Source: Actinomycetes bacterium
GTDB taxonomy: Bacteria > Actinomycetota > Acidimicrobiia > Acidimicrobiales > RAAP-2
DNA: 64,000 bases
Assembly: GCA_021785695.1 (NCBI GenBank)
Contig: JAJYEQ010000003.1
Coordinates: 58,790 to 122,789 of the forward strand
Direction: 5' to 3'
In this document: positions 56,124 to 64,000 of the stretch, one piece after another
How the letters are laid out: each line of letters starts with the position of its first letter
Numbering within the stretch: the stretch's first letter is position 1
Made by a program: the position numbers and the translations under genes
The notes under the pieces: model-generated
Databases searched by the model: none
What the model saw: the letters and a program-made list of their open reading frames with translations, nothing else
What the model was told of the DNA's origin: nothing

Positions 56124-57461
56124 TCAGCGCACGTGCTGGTCGGCGACGGCCAGGGCTCGATCGAGGCGTGACAGGCCATCGCGGGCCTCGTCGGCACTGA
56201 TCACGCACGGCGGCACGACGTGGAGGCGGTTGAAGTTGGCGAAGATCAAGAGGCCCTCGTCCCGGCAGGCCGCGATGACGGCGTCCATCGCGGGCGACGA
56301 CGAGCCGTAGGGCGCGAGGGGCTCGCGGGTCCTGCGATCGACGACGAGGTCGAGCGCGAAGAAGACACCGAGGCCGCGCACCTCGCCGATGCTGGGGTGC
56401 GCGGCGGCCAGGGCCCGCAGCCCGGGACCAAGGACTTCGTCACCGATGCGCCGAGCGTGCTCGACGACCTGGTCGCGCTCCATGACCTCGATGGTGGCCA
56501 CGGCGGCCGCGCAGGCCAGGGGGTGGCCCGAGTAGGTGAGGCCTCCGGGGTAGGCCCGGTCGTCGAACGCATGGGCGATGGCCTCGTTCAGCACGACGCC
56601 GCCGAGGGGCACGTAGCCCGAGTTCACACCCTTGGCGAAGGTCACGAGGTCCGGGGTCACGTCGAAGTGCTCGTAGGCGAACCAGGAGCCGGTACGCCCG
56701 AATCCGGCCATCACCTCGTCGGCGATGTAGACGATGCCGTAGCGGTCGCACAGCTCGCGTACGCCCGCGAGGTACCCGGGTGGGGGGACCAGGATGCCCG
56801 CGGTGCCCGGAACGGTCTCCAAGATGATGGCCGCGATGGTCTGGGGCCCCTCGAAGCCGATGACGTCCTCGAGGTGGGCCAGGGCGCGCGCGGACTCCTC
56901 CTCGGGTGTCGTGGCGTGGAAGGCGGAGCGGTAGAGGTGCGGCCCGAAGACGTGCACCACCCCGGAGGTCCCCTGGTCGCTGGGCCAGCGCCGCGGGTCG
57001 CCGGTGAGGTTGATCGACGTGGCCGTGGCGCCGTGGTAGCTGCGGTAGGCGGCCAGCACCTTGGGGCGCCCGGTCACCAGGCGCGCCATGCGCACGGCGT
57101 GCTCATTGGCCTCGGTCCCGCCGTTGGTGAAGAAGACCTTGGCCGCTCCGGCGAACGAGTGGTCCACGATCAGCTCGGCGGCCCGGTAGCGCGACTCGTA
57201 GCCGTGCTGGGGCGCGATGGTGCACAGGCGGGCGGCCTGGGCTGCGATGGCGGCCACGACGTCGGGATGCTGGTGCCCGAGGTTCGTGTTGACCAGCTGG
57301 GACGAGAAGTCGAGAAGGGTCTGGCCGTCCTCGGTGGTCACGTGGCACCCCGAGGCGCTACGCACCATCAGGGGGCGGATCGACGCCTGGGCGGACCAGG
57401 AGTGAAAGACCGAGGCTCGCTCGCGCTCCTGGCTGGTCATGGTCGATCGATCCGGGCTCAT
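56124..57461 (-). CDS. Class III pyridoxal-phosphate aminotransferase
   Basis: 445 residues. PLP-binding features: FTNGGTEANEHAVRMARLVTGRPKVLAAYRSYHGATATSINLTGDPRRW, IILETVPGTAGILVPPPGYL, YIADEVMAGFGRTGSWFAYEH, and the Schiff-base Lys in LVTFAKGVNSGYVPLGGVVL. The LVNTNLGHQHPDVVAAIAAQA start resembles taurine- or beta-alanine-type omega-aminotransferases. The amine substrate cannot be told. ATG preceded by GAAGGGAGG. Followed directly by the thioesterase gene. Confidence 0.92.
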   Translation of the reverse strand: MSPDRSTMTSQERERASVFHSWSAQASIRPLMVRSASGCHVTTEDGQTLLDFSSQLVNTNLGHQHPDVVAAIAAQAARLCTIAPQHGYESRYRAAELIVDHSFAGAAKVFFTNGGTEANEHAVRMARLVTGRPKVLAAYRSYHGATATSINLTGDPRRWPSDQGTSGVVHVFGPHLYRSAFHATTPEEESARALAHLEDVIGFEGPQTIAAIILETVPGTAGILVPPPGYLAGVRELCDRYGIVYIADEVMAGFGRTGSWFAYEHFDVTPDLVTFAKGVNSGYVPLGGVVLNEAIAHAFDDRAYPGGLTYSGHPLACAAAVATIEVMERDQVVEHARRIGDEVLGPGLRALAAAHPSIGEVRGLGVFFALDLVVDRRTREPLAPYGSSSPAMDAVIAACRDEGLLIFANFNRLHVVPPCVISADEARDGLSRLDRALAVADQHVR

Positions 57462-57595
57462 GGCGGCCTCCCTTCGCCAGCGACGCTAACCGACCGTTGC
57501 GCCCGGGGACGAGTCGCGCTCGCACGTGCGATGCTCGCCGGGTCGAGGGGCCCGACCCGCTGTAGGCTCGGCTGGTCAGGGGCGGGGAGGCGCAG

Positions 57596-58822
57596 ATGAG
57601 GGGGGCACGCTCCCGAGTCTTGGTCGGGATGTTCGCCGCCGCCGCCACGGCGCTGGGACTGCCGGGGGCCGCGCGGGCGGCGACGGTCGGGACACCCCGT
57701 CCGATCTCGCTGTCCTTTCCCACCGCCCAGGTCGGCTACGTCTTGTCGCTGGCCGACTGCGCGGGCCACACCTGCGTCACCCTCGAGCACACCCGCGACG
57801 GCGGAGCGCGCTGGACGGGCGTGCCCGTGCCCGGCGGCCTGGCCCGCAGCGTGGCGCGCGCGTCGTGGGGCTTCTACGGCGGCGCCGACGGGTACGTCAC
57901 GCTGAGCGTGCACTTCGCCGACGCTCGAGACGGCTGGATCTACGGGGCGGTGCCGGCTTCGACGACGTCCTCGAGCTACGTGAACCGGCTGTGGTCAACG
58001 CACACGGGGGGAGCGAGCTGGACGGGCATTCCCCTGGGACCGCTGCGCATCGGCTGGGGCGTCGTGACCATGGCGACACACGGGGCCTGGACCTACCTGT
58101 ACGGCGGGTCCTCGGGCCCCCAGGCATCGATCCTGGCCACCGTGTCCTCCCAGGACCGCTGGCGCAGCCGGGCCCGGGCGCCGCTGGTGCTGGAGATGCC
58201 TGCGGGCGGGACACCGCTGCAGGGGTTCTTCACGTTCGCGGGCCGCCGGGGGTGGTTCGTGGGGGGCAACGACCGGGGCATGGGGTTCGCCCGCCTCGGC
58301 GCGCACGGGATCTGGGTGCCCTGGCCGATGGCGTCGCTCGCCTTGCGCAGCGCGGGACTCCGACCGGTGGTCGCGACGTCTCCCGACGCGCTGGTGGTCG
58401 TGGCGTCGAGCGCGGGCTTCGGCTACCCCCCAGCATCCGCCGTGCCCCGGGGGTGGAACAGCGGGTCGACCTGGCTCTTCGCCTCTCGAGACGGGGGCCG
58501 GACCTTCGTGGCGCAGCGCGAGCTGTCCGCGTCGTACCACCTGGTGTTCCCCGCGGTCCCGGGACTGCCGGCGACGCCCGCTGCGGGGGTGCTGCTGGTG
58601 GAGCGCCAGACCAGTGGCGGTGCGTCCCAGCTGGTGCGCAGCACTGACGGAGGTGCGACCTGGCACGTCGTGGTGCGCCACTACATTCGCCAAGTCGAGC
58701 TGGGCACCAGGGGTCCGGGATTCGCGATCGCCCTGATCGGTCCAGCGACGTCGGTGGACTCGGTGCTGCTGCGCACGGTCGACGCCGGTGCGCACTGGAC
58801 TCCCGTCGTCCTGGGCGGGTAG
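57596..58822 (+). CDS. Secreted beta-propeller protein with Asp-box repeats
   Basis: 408 residues. Signal peptide SRVLVGMFAAAATALGLPGAARA, then repeated blades with Asp-box motifs: LEHTRDGGARWTG, STHTGGASWTG, FASRDGGRTFVA, VRSTDGGATWHVV and LRTVDAGAHWTPV (Ser/Thr-x-Asp-x-Gly-x-x-Trp pattern). Such repeats occur in sialidases and in YCF48-like proteins; no sialidase catalytic set is visible, so it is probably a secreted binding scaffold. GGGGAGGCGCAG precedes the ATG, and a TAGGCT box lies at 57562-57567. Confidence 0.83.
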   Translation: MRGARSRVLVGMFAAAATALGLPGAARAATVGTPRPISLSFPTAQVGYVLSLADCAGHTCVTLEHTRDGGARWTGVPVPGGLARSVARASWGFYGGADGYVTLSVHFADARDGWIYGAVPASTTSSSYVNRLWSTHTGGASWTGIPLGPLRIGWGVVTMATHGAWTYLYGGSSGPQASILATVSSQDRWRSRARAPLVLEMPAGGTPLQGFFTFAGRRGWFVGGNDRGMGFARLGAHGIWVPWPMASLALRSAGLRPVVATSPDALVVVASSAGFGYPPASAVPRGWNSGSTWLFASRDGGRTFVAQRELSASYHLVFPAVPGLPATPAAGVLLVERQTSGGASQLVRSTDGGATWHVVVRHYIRQVELGTRGPGFAIALIGPATSVDSVLLRTVDAGAHWTPVVLGG

Positions 58823-58828
58823 GCCGGC

Positions 58829-58864
58829 CCGAGCACGACACGGGAAGCTGTCCCGTGGGCTCGG
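58829..58864. terminator. Bidirectional terminator-like hairpin
   Basis: Seven bases after the beta-propeller stop, CCGAGC (58829-58834) pairs with GCTCGG (58859-58864), and inside it CACGGG (58839-58844) pairs with CCCGTG (58852-58857) over a 7-nt loop. There is no T-run, common in high-GC genomes. It lies between convergent genes. Confidence 0.55.
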
Positions 58865-58991
58865 CGTCCCGGGGTCCCGGGGTGGGTGGTCCGGCCCGTC
58901 ACGTGGACCCGCGGACGCGTCGAGACGCGCACCAGCGCAGCCACACCCCAGGCGCGAGATGATCGCCGGCGATCGTGGCCCCCGTGGGGTG

Positions 58992-59669
58992 TCAGGCGAG
59001 GCGAAGCCGTATCGCCGAGGCCTCAAGGACGGAGCCGTCCTTGGCCGAGCGGGAGTAGACGACCAGGTTGCCGTAGGTCCCCGTGGGCGTGGCGTAACTG
59101 AGGCTCGCCGAGAAGGGGCCCATCACCCCCATCGATCCGCCCAGGGCGGTCGCCGTGGCGATCGCGTGCGCGGATCCGTCGCGGTAGAGGGCCAGATTGA
59201 TCACGGCCTCGTAGGAGGTGCTCTGGCCGCGAACGGTCATCGGCGACGTTGCGCTAGACAGCGAGGCGGGCTCGGAGATCTCGAGGTCGCTGGCCACGGC
59301 CCCGATGACCCACCAGGTGTCGTCGGCGGTGAGCTGGCGAACCAAGATGGTCGTCACCGGGCCGCTCGCATCGGGCTGGATGGGGACCTCGCCCGAACGG
59401 GTGTCACCCTGTTGGAAGGGGTCGGCGACGGGTTGGGTCATCGCGAGGACGCGCGTCGCGAAGGCCAGGGCCGCCGAGCGCGGGCTGGTGTAGCGCGTGG
59501 TGCTCGCGGCATTGGGCCACAGGGCCATCCAGGTCGTGTCGGCGACGGTGGTCGAGGGAGCAGAGGTGGGTGTGCTTGAGCTGCGATGGGTGGCGTAGCC
59601 GCCGAGGAAGGCCACGCCGATCAGGGCGATGACCAGTACCACCAGGAGAGACCGACGTTGGCCCGTCAT
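58992..59669 (-). CDS. Exported Gmad2-type immunoglobulin-like protein
   Basis: 225 residues. N-terminal membrane segment (SLLVVLVIALIGVAFLGGYA) and a Ser/Thr-rich stretch, then a helical middle part (TSPRSAALAFATRVLAMTQPVADPF) and a C-terminal domain with MTVRGQSTSYEAVINLALYRDGSAHAIATATALGGSMGVMGPFSASLSYATPTGTYGNLVVYSRSAKDGSVLEASAIRLRL. This last part matches the Gmad2 (bacterial spore-germination-associated) Ig-like fold. Likely anchored outside the membrane; role unknown. A TAGAAC hexamer lies six nt before the ATG. Confidence 0.82.
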   Translation of the reverse strand: MTGQRRSLLVVLVIALIGVAFLGGYATHRSSSTPTSAPSTTVADTTWMALWPNAASTTRYTSPRSAALAFATRVLAMTQPVADPFQQGDTRSGEVPIQPDASGPVTTILVRQLTADDTWWVIGAVASDLEISEPASLSSATSPMTVRGQSTSYEAVINLALYRDGSAHAIATATALGGSMGVMGPFSASLSYATPTGTYGNLVVYSRSAKDGSVLEASAIRLRLA

Positions 59670-59797
59670 GGGCCCGTTCTACACCCGCGAGACGTCAGGC
59701 CCACGGCGGGACTGTTCGGCTGGCCTGCGGGGGCGCGTCGTCGAAGGCGGCTCGCGGGTCGGCTGCGCTCACCGGCGGAAACTGCCAACTGCGTCCA

Positions 59798-60406
59798 CTA
59801 GGCCGCGTCCTCGGAGTCGCCAAGGTCGATGCCCAGTACTTGACGAGAGCCGTCGATGCCGACCCCGGTGGCCACGACGACGGCGCGGCTGACGGCTCGT
59901 CCACCCACGTGGGCCTTCACGGAGGGGGTGGCGCAGAGCAGGTAGACAAGGGTCCGGTGGGAGAGGCTGCGAGCGCGAAAGGCGTTCATCTCCTCGGCGA
60001 GTGCCGAGCAGATCTCCGAGACCTCGGAGGTGGAGATCCCGGTGTCGACGCCGAGGGCCGAGACCAGGTCGTCGACCTTGCGCGGCGAGACCTCGTGGAC
60101 GTAGGTGCATGACGACGGCGTAGAGGGCCTGGTCGATGCGGTGGCGCTCGAGCACGCTCGGAATCAACGAGCCCATGGGGAGCTCGGGGATCTTGCGCTC
60201 CCCGTCGCCAGCCTTGGTGGTGAGCAACCTGGCCGTGATCCATTTGGCGGGGTGGTGGGCGACAGCGTGCGTTCGTGGCGCTCGGCCTGAACCACCTCGG
60301 TCGCCTCGGCGTAGATCAGCGCCTGGTGAGAAACGCGGCCATCTGGCGAATCAGATCACCGCTCTGGTCGCTCCTGAGTTGTTCGAGCACCGCGGACAGG
60401 TCAAAA
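59798..60406 (-). pseudogene. Degraded IS256-family transposase
   Basis: Three frames on the minus strand carry successive parts of an IS256 (Mutator-like) transposase. First, FDLSAVLEQLRSDQSGDLIRQMAAFLT, then AEATEVVQAERHERT near 60300, then LLTTKAGDGERKIPELPMGSLIPSVLERHRIDQALYAVVM (60106-60227), then VSPRKVDDLVSALGVDTGISTSEVSEICSALAEEMNAFRARSL and AVVVATGVGIDGSRQVLGIDLGDSEDAA, stop at 59798. The catalytic DDE domain is cut off and several small indels are present. No terminal repeats were found. It is an old insertion remnant. Confidence 0.88.
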
Positions 60407-60410
60407 TCAT

Positions 60411-60853
60411 AGTGAAGTATCGGAGTATTCCTTTCGTGTCATGGTTGACATATCAAGAACTACTCCGGTGGTCCGTTTTCACGACGGACCGACGTATTTG
60501 TACCAGTTCAGGGGACGTCGACCTGAGAGTTGACTTACCTTTGCTGTTGAAGGTGGGTGGAAGAATGTCGGTTTCTGTTTACTGTCGCAATAGGTAGTTT
60601 GGCAACGTGCGACGTCGTGGTGGCTCGACGTATGACCTGATCAATAGGTGTATTACCACCTCTGGACACCACCCCGCGTTCCGGACAAAACTCTCAATAC
60701 ACGTAACCCGACTCCCGTGGGGCGACTTCGTTCGCGACGCGGGCCGTTGGGGTATTTCGGACGGTTAGTGATCTTGCTCTGCTGCCGATGGCGTGAAATA
60801 GTGTCCGTGGGCTAAGGGAATGTGCTCGCATTTGGCGAGTTAGGGGGGCGTCA
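60411..60853. other. AT-richer noncoding spacer upstream of the secreted protein gene
   Basis: About 440 bp, visibly lower in G+C than the rest. No coding frame is convincing. Three short stem-loops: GGTCCGT/ACGGACC (60470-60490), AGGTG/CACCT (near 60645-60660) and CTCGC/GCGAG (60825-60839) just before a GGGGGG ribosome-binding site. No known riboswitch is recognised. It probably includes the promoter of the following gene. Confidence 0.6.
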
Positions 60854-63800
60854 ATGGAAAGTCCAATGAAAAGAATGCGCCGCGCCGCTAATTCGTTCCT
60901 CGCAGTGTCGCTCATAGCGGGGGCTTCCATCATTGGTTCGCTCGTCGTCCCCGCGAGCGCCTCGGCTCAGACCCGATCTAGCTCGGCAGGTAGCGCCTCG
61001 TCTCGGGCGCGCTCTGGCTCGACCAGCCTTCGAGGGGGAAGTCCCCGGCAAGTTGCCGCGGGCGCGGAATCGCCGGCGCACCGCGTCACGGGCCAGTTCC
61101 TTCCCTCGAAGACAGGTTCGTCGCTGAAGGTCTCGGCGACGGGCCAGAAGTCCTTCACCCTCTCACTGGGGGGCAGCGGAGCGACCATTCGCGGGATTCC
61201 CACCCCGGCTGTCCAGCCGGCCCCCTCCCAGACCATCACCACGGTGCATCTCCTGGGATCTCGCGCCCAAGTCGCGGTACCGGCGAATGGGAAGGTCCCC
61301 TATGGCGAACTACTCACCGTCGTGGCCCAGGTCGACGAGACATCAGGCAACAAGCCGGTGACCTCGGGGATGGTCGACTTCACCGAGAACGGCACCTCCG
61401 TCAAGCCCGAGTTCGCCAGCGCGGCCATCTGCCAGGCGGTCCCGGTCGTGAAGGGCACGGCGTCGTGTGCGATTACGGCCCTGGCGGCCAGCTCCACCCC
61501 GTACCAATTCGGAGCCTCGTACACTGCGGCCCAAGGCTCTCTCACCTCGAGCAAGGTGACCTCGGCACAGGGCGTCGCGGTCACGGTCGTGCAGGCCTCC
61601 ACCAGCACCTCTCTCACCGGAGGGCCGGATCTGTCGTCTCCCGGCAACGTACGCCTCCAGGCCGTCGTGGCGGACACTTCGGCCGGTTCCAGCCTGGCGC
61701 CCACCGGCACGGTGTCCTTTGAGCACGGAGGCGTCGCGCTCGCCTGTTTGCAGGGACAGCCGGTTCTCACCGAAGCATCGTCTTCCACGTCCAGCGTGTC
61801 CTGCGATGTGCCGACCCCGAGCGGGACCACCACCTACACAGCCCTCTACATCCCCACCGACAGCAGCGACTTCGCTGCGTCAGGTCCGGTGGCGGTGACC
61901 GTGGCGTCCAGCATCGTCAGCGCACCGGTGGGAGGGTCTGGCGCGTCTTCGCCGGGAACGGCCTCCTCGGCCGGGTCGGTTGGGCCCTCGAGCGTGGCCG
62001 TCTATCCCCACACCGCTACCTCGTGCTCCCCGATCTTTTCCACCTTGTGGAACGACGGTGCCTCCGGTCCTACCACCCTGACCTTCGCGCCTGGGTCGTC
62101 CACGTTGACGCTCTTGGCGAACCTCTCTCTCACCGAGGCCCCGACCTCGGGTTCGTGCGACCCGTCCGCAAGCATCACGTTCAGCGGGGGCTCGCTGTCG
62201 TTCCTGGGAAACACTCTGAGCGGCAGTGGCCTCGGCGGAACCATCACGGACGTAACGGCATCTACAACATCACCTCAGCTGTGCATCACGTCGGGCAGCT
62301 TGGGGGGCGAAGGTCTGACCGTCAGCGGGAGCCTGTGCTTCTCGATCTCGGCAGCGACGAGTGCGGGCGGCACCGTTGACAACGTGAGCGGCGCATCGCT
62401 GAGCCAGGTTGGTCAGGTGAGCATCGCATCCGTTCTCACCTTGTCAGGGGTGAGCATCAACATCGGCAATGGCGCCGTCAACACTCCCCAGGGCTGTTCG
62501 TTGACTAATGCGAGCGACTGGTGGCTCACCGTGAGCGGGAATCTGGCTCTGTCACTCTCGACACCGAGCGTGTCGGCAAGCGCGACCGCGACAGGCTGCG
62601 TCGACCTCTCGGCGGGCACCAAGGGCACGCTGGAGCTGACCTCTGACCTGGGTCAAGTAGCCCTTGGTTCGTCGCTCACGCTCAACAACTTCGACGTGAC
62701 CCTCACCTACTCGTCCGCGAACTTCGGGGCACAGGGCACGGCGACCGCGACTATCAGTATGGGGAGCGGCGCGCAAGTGTCCGCGCAGCTGACGGTCGCT
62801 TTCGAGAGCTCGGGGACTCTGGTGGTCGGCGGTTCGGCCGACCTGTCGAATTTCCTCCCCTCCTCTTTGACCAGCGGCGGGAACGTCTCCGCGTTCGTGG
62901 CCTACGCCACTGCGGCGTATCCGAGTTTCGATACCGGGGTCACCAGCATCGGGACCATCGACCTGGTCCCGGGACTCAACTTCGCGATCTCCACGAGCCT
63001 TCCGTCTTCCATCACTCAGGCCCTCAGCGGGGCCAACATCACCTTGCCGAAGACAGTCCTGGCGATCGGGTCGTTCGACACCTCAGCGGACACCCTCAAT
63101 CTCGCCATTTCCGTCGAGTTCGCCACTCCGGTCCAACTCTTCGACTATCAGGGCGTGGCCCTCGATCTGAATTCGGCCAGCGTCACGCTCTCGGTGAGCC
63201 CTTCGCAGGTGAGTATCACCTTCTCCCTGAACGGGACGTTGTATCCGGACGGCCTTACGGGACAGCAAGTGGCCGTCTCGGGAACCCTCTCCGCCGTGGT
63301 CAGCGACAGTCCCTCCGTGTCGATCGGAGTCTCGGTGAACGAACCGTCGGTGGGCACCTGCGGCCAGGGCTCGGGCTGGTCCAACGCCTTCGGCGACACC
63401 GGACTCACCGTGCAGTGCGCTGAGTTGACGGTGGGCGTGACCGCCGCCTTTCCCTTCGTGACGGGCTCCATCAACGGGGTGATCACCCAGCTGCCCACGG
63501 GCATGGCCAACGCCATTGGCTATCAGCAAGGCGCGCCCATCGTCTTCGCGTTCGGATTCAACCCGTACTACTTGGACTTGAGCATCGGTACGTATGGTTC
63601 CCGTACGCCCGCCCTGGAACCTCTCGCCTTCATCGATAGTGGGAGCTACGCCTCGGACCTGCAGGTCGCCTACGCGCAGTTGTGTTTCATGCAGCCAGGT
63701 GCAGCCCCATTCACCCTGGGCGACGGGCTGACGTGTTCCCCCGGCTACGTCCTCGGATTCTCGGCAACGATCAACGTCTCCGTCTTCAATGGGCCGGTCA

Positions 63801-63958
63801 CGGTCAACGTCCTCTCGACGATGTCGATTGGCAACCCGACGAGCTTCGACTTCAGCGCCAACATCTCTCAGATCTGCGTATTCCGACGTAGTTGCACAGT
63901 CGTTCCGGAGTTGTTGAACACCGGTGGTGATGCTGTGCTGGTGAGCGCTGGTCCCTAA
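60854..63958 (+). CDS. Large secreted Ser/Thr/Gly-rich protein with Ig-like repeats
   Basis: 1034 residues. Signal peptide MKRMRRAANSFLAVSLIAGASIIGSLVVPASASA. Residues ~120-235 and ~240-350 look like two bacterial Ig-like domains of the Big_3 kind (VPYGELLTVVAQVDETSGNKPVTSGMVDFTENG; LQAVVADTSAGSSLAPTGTVSFEHGG). A long Ser/Thr/Gly/Ala-rich beta-type region follows (LTVSGNLALSLSTPSVSASATATG). The C-terminal ~330 residues contain spaced Cys (VGTCGQGSG, VQCAEL, LCFMQPG, LTCSPGY, QICVFRRSCTVV). No LPXTG motif or C-terminal helix is visible, so it is likely secreted. Function not recognised; adhesin or matrix protein is a guess. Confidence 0.85.
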   Translation: MESPMKRMRRAANSFLAVSLIAGASIIGSLVVPASASAQTRSSSAGSASSRARSGSTSLRGGSPRQVAAGAESPAHRVTGQFLPSKTGSSLKVSATGQKSFTLSLGGSGATIRGIPTPAVQPAPSQTITTVHLLGSRAQVAVPANGKVPYGELLTVVAQVDETSGNKPVTSGMVDFTENGTSVKPEFASAAICQAVPVVKGTASCAITALAASSTPYQFGASYTAAQGSLTSSKVTSAQGVAVTVVQASTSTSLTGGPDLSSPGNVRLQAVVADTSAGSSLAPTGTVSFEHGGVALACLQGQPVLTEASSSTSSVSCDVPTPSGTTTYTALYIPTDSSDFAASGPVAVTVASSIVSAPVGGSGASSPGTASSAGSVGPSSVAVYPHTATSCSPIFSTLWNDGASGPTTLTFAPGSSTLTLLANLSLTEAPTSGSCDPSASITFSGGSLSFLGNTLSGSGLGGTITDVTASTTSPQLCITSGSLGGEGLTVSGSLCFSISAATSAGGTVDNVSGASLSQVGQVSIASVLTLSGVSINIGNGAVNTPQGCSLTNASDWWLTVSGNLALSLSTPSVSASATATGCVDLSAGTKGTLELTSDLGQVALGSSLTLNNFDVTLTYSSANFGAQGTATATISMGSGAQVSAQLTVAFESSGTLVVGGSADLSNFLPSSLTSGGNVSAFVAYATAAYPSFDTGVTSIGTIDLVPGLNFAISTSLPSSITQALSGANITLPKTVLAIGSFDTSADTLNLAISVEFATPVQLFDYQGVALDLNSASVTLSVSPSQVSITFSLNGTLYPDGLTGQQVAVSGTLSAVVSDSPSVSIGVSVNEPSVGTCGQGSGWSNAFGDTGLTVQCAELTVGVTAAFPFVTGSINGVITQLPTGMANAIGYQQGAPIVFAFGFNPYYLDLSIGTYGSRTPALEPLAFIDSGSYASDLQVAYAQLCFMQPGAAPFTLGDGLTCSPGYVLGFSATINVSVFNGPVTVNVLSTMSIGNPTSFDFSANISQICVFRRSCTVVPELLNTGGDAVLVSAGP

Positions 63959-64000
63959 CTCACCTCCTTTCGAGCGATCGTAGGCCAGATCATCCGTTGG

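Noticed and set aside
60470-60490. Stem-loop as a terminator of the IS remnant
   Set aside because: No T-run on either strand and the transposase is already broken, so no functional transcript end is implied.

Overview
The window is a high-GC bacterial chromosome segment (around 70% G+C in most coding stretches) carrying the replication-origin region of an actinobacterium. Evidence for Actinomycetota: the rpmH/rnpA/yidD/yidC/jag/rsmG/parA/parB block next to dnaA-dnaN-recF-DUF721-gyrB-gyrA; the cca, DUF6049, murJ, trxB, trxA, cwlM-like run; an ino1 gene beside a PadR regulator; a DUF5318 gene; and the fhaA-fhaB-pstP-pbpA-pknB cluster followed by crgA, a family largely confined to actinobacteria. 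Poly-threonine linkers in exported proteins and the small cluster lacking rodA and pknA hint at Acidimicrobiia, but the class assignment is inference and weak. No single named species is recognised.

Layout. 1-2 kb: minus-strand rpsF-ssb-rpsR-rplI-dnaB operon (dnaB runs off the left edge). 2-5 kb: panB and DUF5318 (minus), padR and ino1 (plus). 5-13.6 kb: cca (minus), then a plus-strand envelope and redox run (DUF6049, murJ, degV, small membrane protein, trxB, trxA, cwlM-like). 13.7-20.4 kb: minus-strand parB, parA, five parS sites interrupted by a lower-GC acetyltransferase gene, then rsmG, jag, yidC, yidD, rnpA, rpmH. 20.4-22.2 kb: dnaA flanked by DnaA boxes (oriC). 22-29.3 kb: dnaN, recF, DUF721, gyrB, gyrA. 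29.3-46.1 kb: mixed cargo: ABC-F ATPase, exported proteins of unknown role, SPFH protein, methyltransferase, hydrolases, OsmC, a P1B-type metal ATPase fused to a hemerythrin domain, a heterodimeric ABC exporter, and a DEAD-box helicase fused to a cold-shock domain. 46.4 kb: tRNA-Leu(CAG). 46.6-52.7 kb: FHA/phosphatase/PBP/kinase growth-control cluster and crgA. 52.7-59.7 kb: thiolase, two hotdog thioesterases, pirin, aminotransferase, secreted beta-propeller and Gmad2 proteins. 59.8-64 kb: an eroded IS256-family transposase, an AT-richer spacer and a 1034-residue secreted Ser/Thr/Gly-rich protein, which looks like an island edge.

How it works together: the centre couples replication initiation (DnaA/oriC), clamp and gyrase production, and origin segregation (ParA/ParB/parS). 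The outer parts hold translation and replication housekeeping, lipid II flipping and phospho-signalled wall growth. Two genome-wide habits stand out. Many operon heads carry a TANNNT hexamer 6-9 nt before the start codon, implying leaderless mRNAs. Several convergent gene pairs share palindromic stop signals (CTAG or TGATCA) with no room for terminators.
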